In this document: piece by piece, positions 56,664 through 64,000 of the stretch
Layout: each line of letters begins with the position of its first letter
Numbering within the stretch: the stretch's first letter is position 1
Assembly: GCF_008727755.1 (NCBI RefSeq)
Contig: NZ_CP044231.1
Coordinates: forward strand, 2,480,001-2,544,000
From: Microbacterium caowuchunii
GTDB lineage: Bacteria; Actinomycetota; Actinomycetes; Actinomycetales; Microbacteriaceae
Reading direction: 5' to 3'
DNA length: 64,000 nucleotides
Notes under the pieces: model-generated
What the model was told of the DNA's origin: nothing
Seen by the model: only the letters and a program-made list of their open reading frames with translations
Database searches by the model: none
Program-made: the position numbers and the translations under genes

Positions 56664-58202
56664 ATGGGTACGGCACAACGATCGGCATACGGCGCGGCAC
56701 TGGCACTGGCCCTCGTGCTCACCGGATGCGCCGCGGCGCCCGCCCCCGACCCCGACCCCGCCGATACCCCGGCCGCGACCGACGAGGTCGTCGAGGTCGT
56801 CGAAACGGTCACCGTGACCGGTTCCGGCGGAGAGATCGAGGTCGCGCTCCATCCCCTCGTCCGGATCGATGACCACCTCGTCCTCACGGCCGATATCACC
56901 GCGGTCGAGCTTCCCGAAGGCGAGGAGTTCATCTCCCCCAGTGCATGGTTCGACCTGGAGACGATACCCGGCGTACCGGTGGCCGGCGGCGCCCTGCGGC
57001 TGATCGACGCGACCTCAGGAAGCATCCATCTTCCCGCCGTCGATGCGGCCGGCGCCCCGATCGGCAGCGTGGTCACACGGTCGCTGACCGTGAGGGCCGA
57101 ACCCGTACGGCTGCAGCGGGTCTTCGCCGCCCCCGAAGAGGCGGATGCCGCGATGGGGCTCGTGCTCCCCGGCGCCTACCTCGATGCGTTCCCGGTCGTC
57201 GACGGGGAGCCGCCGGAAACCGAGGATGACCTGGCCCTGGACGACATCGACCAGGCCCCGGTGGTGCCGCTGGAGAGCACCACGCGCGAGCTGGACGGGG
57301 CGGTGCAGGTCACGCAGTCGAGCGAAACGCTGCAGATCAGCCTCAGCGGCGACGTGCTGTTCGCCTTCGGGTCGGCCGAACTCGGCGCGGATGCCGCGAC
57401 GATCCTGGGCAGCGTCGTCGAGACCCTCGGCACTCGTGAAGCCGGCGTGGTCGACATCGTGGGCCACACCGACGACGTCGGCGACGATGCGTCGAACCAG
57501 GCACTGTCGGAGGCGCGGGCCGCGGCCGTCGCCGACGCCCTCGGCAGCCTCCTGGAATCGGACGAGTTCGAGCTGCGCCCATCGGGCCGGGGCGAGAGCG
57601 CGCCGGTGGCTGCCAACGACTCCGACGCGAACCGGCAGCTGAATCGACGCGTGTCCCTCACCCTCACCACCACCCGGTTGAGCCAGACCGAGGTCGCTGC
57701 CGAGGGCCAGTTGCCGCCGTTCGAAGACGGGCCGATCGCCCCCGGTCCCGAGGGCGTGGAGCTGGACCTGGGCGCCGCGGGCACCTTCCAGGTCGCGGTG
57801 CCTTCGGCGCGAAGGGTGGACGGGATGCTGTCGGTCGTGGTCGAAGCGACGCGCACCGACGACGGCGCGTACCGTGTGGGCACGGTCGCGAACCTCTCGC
57901 CCGGGCCGTGGAGCTACCGCGGAGAGGGTGCCGGCACGCGGCTCTACCCGTTCGCACCGCGTCTCGTGGTCGGCACGAGCGCGCTGTATCCGCTGGACTA
58001 CCCGATCGGCGCGAGGGGATCGGACGTCCAGTGGCGCCTGGCCGGCCAGACCGAGGGGCGTGACGGCGCCTCGGGCGGACAGACGCTGCGCTTCCTCGCT
58101 CTCTTCCCCGACGTACCGGATGCCGAGACCCTGACGCTGGAGACCGACGGCGGGTCGGCGTGGTCGACGACCTACCGCCTCACCGACATCCCGATCGAGT
58201 GA
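56664..58202 (+). CDS. Lipoprotein with OmpA-type peptidoglycan-binding domain
   Basis: A protein of 512 aa. A signal peptide with lipobox LTGC (Cys at about 21) anchors it to the outer face of the cytoplasmic membrane. The OmpA domain lies at about 220-335: VLFAFGSAELGADAATIL, DIVGHTDDVGDDASNQALSE, RPSGRGES and NRRVSLTL. Regions before and after it (40-200, 350-512) are beta-rich and unrecognised. OmpA domains bind diaminopimelate in peptidoglycan, so it may tether membrane and wall. A GGGGGG stretch lies 7 bases before ATG. Confidence 0.9.
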   Translation: MGTAQRSAYGAALALALVLTGCAAAPAPDPDPADTPAATDEVVEVVETVTVTGSGGEIEVALHPLVRIDDHLVLTADITAVELPEGEEFISPSAWFDLETIPGVPVAGGALRLIDATSGSIHLPAVDAAGAPIGSVVTRSLTVRAEPVRLQRVFAAPEEADAAMGLVLPGAYLDAFPVVDGEPPETEDDLALDDIDQAPVVPLESTTRELDGAVQVTQSSETLQISLSGDVLFAFGSAELGADAATILGSVVETLGTREAGVVDIVGHTDDVGDDASNQALSEARAAAVADALGSLLESDEFELRPSGRGESAPVAANDSDANRQLNRRVSLTLTTTRLSQTEVAAEGQLPPFEDGPIAPGPEGVELDLGAAGTFQVAVPSARRVDGMLSVVVEATRTDDGAYRVGTVANLSPGPWSYRGEGAGTRLYPFAPRLVVGTSALYPLDYPIGARGSDVQWRLAGQTEGRDGASGGQTLRFLALFPDVPDAETLTLETDGGSAWSTTYRLTDIPIE

Positions 58203-58252
58203 GCGGCGCGGCATCCCACGCGTCGGCCACCCGACGTGACCCCGCGTACGAC

Positions 58253-58283
58253 GGATGCCCCGGGCGCACGGCCCGGGGCATCC
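58253..58283. terminator. Bidirectional terminator between the OmpA-lipoprotein gene and guaA
   Basis: GGATGCCCCGGGC pairs with GCCCGGGGCATCC over 13 bp with a 5-base loop. It lies 50 bases after one convergent gene and 7 before the end of the other. Confidence 0.85.
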
Positions 58284-58289
58284 CTCACA

Positions 58290-59866
<1,577 letters not shown>

Positions 59867-59870
<4 letters not shown>

Positions 59871-60349
59871 CGGGGGCTCTCTGTTGCGGCTGCGGGTGCG
59901 GGAACGGCCTCGGCCGCTTCACGCGCGGCGAGGTACGTCTTGATGTCACGGGCCACGATGGCCTCCATGACGAACGACAGGAAGGGGACGATGCCACCGG
60001 CGGCCAGCAGCAGCAGGCGCCAGAGCGGCCACCGCATCAGGCTCCAGATGCGGAAGCATGCGAAGAGGTACACGACGTAGAACCAGCCGTGGACGACGAG
60101 GATGCCGAGCGAGAGGTTCAGTCCGTCGCCGGTGGAGAGCAGCTCCCCCTCGGGACCGGGGACGACGGGCGCCAGCCACAGGAATCCGCCCGAGCCGCCG
60201 GCGAAGACCTCCACCGCGAGCGGCGTGTACTTGAGGATCATCTCCGCGACCAGGAGCAGCAGACCGATACCCGTGATGACCGAGCAGATCTGGTAGAAGC
60301 GCAGCGCCCCACGGATCGCCGGGAAGGAGGCGAGTTTGGGCTGGGGCAT
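59867..60349 (-). CDS. DUF3817 family membrane protein
   Basis: A protein of 160 aa with three membrane helices: about 18-40, 80-105 and 115-135. A glycine-rich loop lies between the first two. DUF3817 proteins are small integral membrane proteins of unknown function, often next to guaA in actinobacteria, as here. TAGGAT-N6-ATG marks a leaderless start. The gene is translationally coupled to guaA. Confidence 0.88.
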
Positions 60350-60355
60350 GCCTCC

Positions 60356-60361
60356 ATCCTA
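60356..60361 (-). promoter_or_regulatory. -10 box TAGGAT, leaderless start of the DUF3817-guaA operon
   Basis: On the minus strand TAGGAT is followed by 6 bases and ATG at 60349. Confidence 0.6.
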
Positions 60362-60433
60362 CCCGCGGCGCCTGGGCGCCTCCCCCGCGCGGGGCGCTAC
60401 CGAGGGCTCCTGCGGCGCGCGACGGCCCCACTT

Positions 60434-60509
60434 CCCGCGAGACTGCATACCCCGCACGAGACGGACGTAACCAGCGTCCGTCTCGTGGATCACGTGCAGT
60501 CTCGCGAGA
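60434..60509. repeat. Nested palindromic repeat, copy B
   Basis: Outer arms GCGAGACTGCA (60437-60447) and TGCAGTCTCGC (60495-60505) pair over 11 bp. Inner arms CACGAGACGGACG (60455-60467) and CGTCCGTCTCGTG (60475-60487) pair over 13 bp around a TAACCAG loop. Both arm sequences match copy A at 40747-40821. Confidence 0.88.
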
Positions 60510-60519
60510 AAGGCGGGGG

Positions 60520-61335
60520 TCAGGCAGAGGCCTCTTCGAGGTCCTCGATCTCCTTCTCCCAGGCGTCCTTGGCCAGCCGATACCAGAGGTAGAAGGCGAA
60601 GCCGGCGAAGATCACCCACTCGGCGGCGTAGAAGATGTTCAGCCAGTTCACCGTCGTCCCGGAATCCGGCGCCGGGGAATGGATGGTGACCAGCCCGGCC
60701 GCGGGTTCGTCGGACACGATGAACTGCCGGTACACGTCGAGGTCCGTGACGTCGTGCCAGCGACCGAGCAGGGCCGCGGGAGACATCCGCGTGAGCTCGA
60801 ACGGGTCGACGCCGGGGCCCGGCGGGAGGATGCCTTCATCCGGGATGAGACGTCCGGTCACCTCGAGGGTCTCCCCCGCTTCGGCGGCGAGCGCGGATGC
60901 CGCGGCCTCGGCCTCGTCGAGGGTCTCCGCCCACCCCAGCGCGACGGCGACGGAGGTCGGCGTCGGGGCGTCGATGCGGAACTGACCGGTCACCCAGTAG
61001 CCCTGCTCCCCGTCGTTGAAGCGCGAGGAGACGACGATGAAATCGTCCGGCACGAAGGCGCCGGTCGCGACGACGCGCTGTCCGACGAGGGGATCGGTCA
61101 GGTAGGAGCCCGGTTCCACGACATCCTCGATCGGCATCACCTGCTCCGTCGCGCCTTCTTCCCGCGGCGCGGTGTCGACCGCCCGGCCGAGCTGCCACTG
61201 GCCGAGCCAGGCGAAGATGCCGGCGACCACCAGGCACAGCAGGAGCATCAGGATCCACTGCGGACGCAGCATCACCTCGCGCAGCGTCGGCGGGAAGACC
61301 TCGGGCTCGGATGCGGGGACGGGCTGATCGTTCAC
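60520..61335 (-). CDS. SURF1-family cytochrome oxidase assembly protein
   Basis: A protein of 271 aa with the SURF1 layout: an N-terminal helix (about 25-47, ending LGQWQLGRA), an extracytoplasmic domain (VATGAFVPDDFIVV, GYWVTGQFRI, ALGWAETLDEAE), and a C-terminal helix (IFYAAEWVIFAGFAFYLWYR). It assists assembly of haem-copper oxidases. The gene starts 25 bp after guaB3 and is probably in its transcript. GTG at 61335 has no strong ribosome site. Confidence 0.9.
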   Translation of the reverse strand: MNDQPVPASEPEVFPPTLREVMLRPQWILMLLLCLVVAGIFAWLGQWQLGRAVDTAPREEGATEQVMPIEDVVEPGSYLTDPLVGQRVVATGAFVPDDFIVVSSRFNDGEQGYWVTGQFRIDAPTPTSVAVALGWAETLDEAEAAASALAAEAGETLEVTGRLIPDEGILPPGPGVDPFELTRMSPAALLGRWHDVTDLDVYRQFIVSDEPAAGLVTIHSPAPDSGTTVNWLNIFYAAEWVIFAGFAFYLWYRLAKDAWEKEIEDLEEASA

Positions 61336-61360
61336 CGGATCACACCGCCGGAGAACGTGG

Positions 61361-62482
61361 TCACCGGCTGTACGGCGCGACGACGACCTCGACCCGCTGG
61401 AACTCCTTGAGGTCGGAGTACCCGGTCGTGGCCATGGACTTGCGCACCGCGCCGATCAGGTTGGCCGTGCCGTCCGCCACCGGGGCGGGACCGTACAGGA
61501 CCTCCTCCAGCGTGCCGACCTGGTCGACGTGCACGCGGCGACCGCGCGGCAGGCGGGAGTGGTGCGCCTCGGGACCCCAGTGGAAACCGTGGCCGGGCGC
61601 GTCGGTGGCCCGAGCGAGCGCCACGCCCAGCATGACCGCGTCGGCGCCCATCGCGAGCGCCTTGACGATGTCGCCGGACGTGCCCACGCCGCCGTCGGCG
61701 ATGACGTGCACGTAACGCCCGCCGGACTCGTCCAGGTAGTCGCGCCGCGCGCCGGCGACATCCGCCACCGCCGTCGCCATCGGGGCGTGCAGCCCCAGCG
61801 TTGCGCGGGTGGTCGAGGCGGCTCCGCCGCCGAAGCCGACGAGGACGCCTGCAGCGCCGGTGCGCATCAGGTGCAGCGCCGCCGTGTAGGTCGCGGCGCC
61901 GCCCACGATGACCGGCACGTCGAGGTCGTAGATGAACTTCTTCAGGTTCAGCGGCGCGGCGACCGAGGACACGTGCTCCGCCGACACGGTGGTGCCCCGG
62001 ATGACGAACAGGTCGACACCGGCAGCGACGACCGTCTCGTAGAGGTCCTGCGTGCGCTGCGGGGTGAGGGCACCTGCCACGGTGACGCCGGCGGCACGGA
62101 TCTCCGCCAGCCGGTCCCGGACGAGCTCGGGCTTGATCGGCTCGCTGTAGAGCTGCTGCATCCGCAGCGTCGCCTCGTCATCGGGCAGTCCGGCGATCTC
62201 GGCGAGGAGCGGCTCGGGGTCGTCGTACCGGGTCCACAGACCTTCCAGGTCGAGGACGCCGAGGCCGCCGAGCTGGCCGAGCATGATCGCCGTGCGGGGC
62301 GACACGACAGAGTCCATGGGTGCGCCGAGGACCGGGATGTCGAAGCTGAACGCGTCGATCGACCAGGCGGTCGACACATCCTCGGGGTTGCGGGTCCGCC
62401 GGGAGGGTACGACAGCGATGTCGTCGAACGTGTATGCGCGGCGGGCGCGCTTGGCGCGGCCGATCTCGATCTCCATCGTCAC
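61361..62482 (-). CDS. guaB3: GuaB3-family IMP dehydrogenase-related protein
   Basis: A protein of 373 aa with an IMP dehydrogenase barrel but no CBS domains. AYTFDDIAVVPSRRTRNP and LGAPMDSVVSPRTA match GuaB3 of actinobacteria and cyanobacteria. The usual catalytic-Cys loop is altered (residues around 205-225), so the activity may differ from GuaB; recent work on the family suggests GMP reductase function. GTG at 62482 follows TAGGCT-N6 and is taken as a leaderless start. ATG at 62476 with GGAGG upstream is the alternative. Confidence 0.92.
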   Translation of the reverse strand: MTMEIEIGRAKRARRAYTFDDIAVVPSRRTRNPEDVSTAWSIDAFSFDIPVLGAPMDSVVSPRTAIMLGQLGGLGVLDLEGLWTRYDDPEPLLAEIAGLPDDEATLRMQQLYSEPIKPELVRDRLAEIRAAGVTVAGALTPQRTQDLYETVVAAGVDLFVIRGTTVSAEHVSSVAAPLNLKKFIYDLDVPVIVGGAATYTAALHLMRTGAAGVLVGFGGGAASTTRATLGLHAPMATAVADVAGARRDYLDESGGRYVHVIADGGVGTSGDIVKALAMGADAVMLGVALARATDAPGHGFHWGPEAHHSRLPRGRRVHVDQVGTLEEVLYGPAPVADGTANLIGAVRKSMATTGYSDLKEFQRVEVVVAPYSR

Positions 62483-62488
62483 CCCTCC

Positions 62489-62494
62489 AGCCTA
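62489..62494 (-). promoter_or_regulatory. -10 box TAGGCT in front of guaB3
   Basis: On the minus strand TAGGCT, six bases (GGAGGG), then GTG at 62482. If transcription starts at the GTG, the apparent Shine-Dalgarno sequence is outside the mRNA. Confidence 0.5.
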
Positions 62495-62525
62495 GTCGGG
62501 GCTCCCTGCGAGCACGCCCGGCGGA

Positions 62526-62804
62526 TCAGACCTGCGCGTATCGGCCCGATCTGACGGCGCGGTCGCGCGCCTTCTCCGCCTCCTCCTCGCGGTTCTTCGG
62601 CGGGGCCGTGCTCACGAGGCCCGCCAGCAGGTGCTGCGTGGCGTGGGCGATCTCATGCACGGCACGGTCGAAGACCTCCTGGTTCGCCTTCGACGGCTTC
62701 GTGGTCCCCGCGATCTTGCGCACGTACTGCAGCGCGGCGGCGTGGACCTCGGCGTCGGATGCGGCGGGCTCGAAGTTGTGCAGGGTGTGGATGTTGCGGC
62801 ACAT
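62526..62804 (-). CDS. DUF2277 family protein
   Basis: A protein of 92 aa: MCRNIHTLHNFEPAASD, then ALQYVRKIAGTTKPSKANQ and AVHEIAHATQHLL. The sequence is a full-length match to the DUF2277 pattern, small helical proteins of unknown function. TATCGT lies 7 bases before ATG at 62804, so the start looks leaderless. It is a single gene. Confidence 0.9.
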   Translation of the reverse strand: MCRNIHTLHNFEPAASDAEVHAAALQYVRKIAGTTKPSKANQEVFDRAVHEIAHATQHLLAGLVSTAPPKNREEEAEKARDRAVRSGRYAQV

Positions 62805-62811
62805 GCCCGGA

Positions 62812-62817
62812 ACGATA
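62812..62817 (-). promoter_or_regulatory. -10 box TATCGT, leaderless start of the DUF2277 gene
   Basis: On the minus strand TATCGT is followed by 7 bases and ATG at 62804. Confidence 0.55.
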
Positions 62818-62829
62818 CGCCGCACGCGC

Positions 62830-63477
62830 TCAGTCGTCACCGCCCCGCGGTTCGCGGGATATCCCCTCGCCGCGCAGCAGCCTGGTCAGCAGTCCGTCGG
62901 CGAACCAGAGCAGGAAGGCGAGGGACCCGACCAGCGGGGAGAGCGCGACCACGACCGCGGCGATGATCAGGGCACTCAGCGCACCCCGTCCGGAGCTGCG
63001 GGCCTCTTCGTCCGTGAGGTCCGGGAGCATGACCGACCGACGGCGAACCGCCCATTCCCATTGCAGCCGGCTGAACAGGATCGCGAAGAAGAACGCGACG
63101 GGCACCGCCATCCGGCCGGCCACGTACGAGGAGTACTCGGTGGTGAGCCCGGTGGCGAACGGGATGAGCACGATGAACAGGAGACGACCGTTGTTCAGCC
63201 ACACCATCGCCGGGTCGACCCGGGCGACGTGTTCGAACTGCTGCACGTGCGTCATCCACAGCAGGCACAACAGGACGAAGCTGAGGGAGAAGTTCAGGAA
63301 CAGCGGCCACATGTGACCGAGGGCCGCCCAGAGCTCGGTGTCGGAGCCGACGTCGCCGACCGTGTGGGACGTGAGGTCGAGGACCAGCAGCGTGGCCGCG
63401 ATGGCGAAGATGCCGTCGGTGAAGGCCTCCAGCCGGGTCGTCGCCAGGTCGGCTGCGGGGTGACGTCGCCGGATCAT
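62830..63477 (-). CDS. TMEM175-family potassium channel
   Basis: A protein of 215 aa with six membrane helices. The first carries the family signature RLEAFTDGIFAIAATLLVLDL, of which F-(S/T)-D-G is the key part. Bacterial members form tetrameric K+ channels with this motif lining the pore. TACAGT-N6-ATG gives a leaderless start at 63477; GTG at 63483 is less likely. Confidence 0.9.
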   Translation of the reverse strand: MIRRRHPAADLATTRLEAFTDGIFAIAATLLVLDLTSHTVGDVGSDTELWAALGHMWPLFLNFSLSFVLLCLLWMTHVQQFEHVARVDPAMVWLNNGRLLFIVLIPFATGLTTEYSSYVAGRMAVPVAFFFAILFSRLQWEWAVRRRSVMLPDLTDEEARSSGRGALSALIIAAVVVALSPLVGSLAFLLWFADGLLTRLLRGEGISREPRGGDD

Positions 63478-63483
63478 GGGCAC

Positions 63484-63489
63484 ACTGTA
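63484..63489 (-). promoter_or_regulatory. -10 box TACAGT, leaderless start of the TMEM175 gene
   Basis: On the minus strand TACAGT is followed by 6 bases and ATG at 63477. Confidence 0.6.
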
Positions 63490-63527
63490 GCGGCGCGCGG
63501 GCCACGGGTGCGGCCCGGCGCGGGCGA

Positions 63528-63566
63528 GCACCGCGAGCGGGGCCGCGGCGGGCCCGCTCGCGGTGC
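63528..63566 (-). terminator. Terminator of guaB
   Basis: A 14-bp stem (63528-63541 with 63553-63566, 11-base loop) starts 6 bases downstream of the guaB stop. Confidence 0.82.
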
Positions 63567-63572
63567 CTGCGC

Positions 63573-64000
<428 letters not shown>

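Overview
The window is a high-GC (about 70% by eye) chromosomal stretch of an actinobacterium, most likely Microbacteriaceae and probably Microbacterium. The reasons are the very strong G/C third-position bias, frequent GTG starts, 4-base ATGA/GTGA gene overlaps, many leaderless-looking starts (a TANNNT box 6-7 bases before ATG/GTG), the monomeric NADP isocitrate dehydrogenase, GuaB3, DUF6350 and DUF385 proteins, and an Ada-AlkA fusion next to Ogt. It is mostly housekeeping and lineage-typical accessory DNA. I see no prophage, insertion sequence, CRISPR array or rRNA.

Layout. 1-2543: end of an FAD-linked oxidase and an L,D-transpeptidase. 2615-4831: isocitrate dehydrogenase. 4931-7396: a translationally coupled four-gene cluster of WXG100-type small proteins without secretion machinery. 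7476-11609: a GNAT acetyltransferase and a heterodimeric ABC exporter. 11764-13769: alkylation repair (Ogt, Ada-AlkA). 13996-15435: a flavin disulfide reductase. 15590-20691: purH, purN, a DUF6350 membrane protein and a purine-type NCS2 permease. 20896-25249: an F420-type reductase, sucCD, and an FAD/Rieske oxidoreductase. 25351-29027: TetR, acyl-CoA dehydrogenase, a block of three repeated hairpins, and an AI-2E family membrane protein. 29216-31374: a convergent LigC/Prim-Pol pair. 31428-36743: SseB-like protein, PcrA helicase and a Na+/H+ antiporter. 36820-37362: phased repeats, a tRNA-like sequence, a truncated SGNH hydrolase end and a small protein. 37471-46878: a wall-anchored lamin-tail protein, small hypothetical proteins, an SDR, a haem-oxygenase-like/glycosyltransferase/CDGSH operon and a zinc alcohol dehydrogenase operon. 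47040-53297: MBL hydrolase, ABC-2 exporter, GDPD, Bax1-I protein and a second Prim-Pol. 53279-56486: a TetR remnant, an HTH/S-component-like fusion, a teichoic-acid-type glycosyltransferase and a second DUF385 protein. 56664-64000: an OmpA-domain lipoprotein, guaA with DUF3817, SURF1 with guaB3, DUF2277, TMEM175 and the end of guaB.

How the genes work together. Purine supply recurs: purH and purN make IMP, the NCS2 permease probably imports bases, and guaB, guaB3 and guaA concern the IMP to GMP branch. icd and sucCD are TCA-cycle steps whose upstream regions share a near-identical palindrome, suggesting common control. DNA repair is covered by Ogt/Ada-AlkA, LigC/Prim-Pol, a second Prim-Pol and PcrA. 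The most interesting material lies between genes: several families of long nested palindromes, phased heptamers, a 19-bp tandem repeat, gene remnants beside a tRNA-like element, and an over-represented GGATGC word that also sits inside several terminator stems. The only protein-level candidate for an undescribed system is the WXG100-type cluster at 4931-7396.
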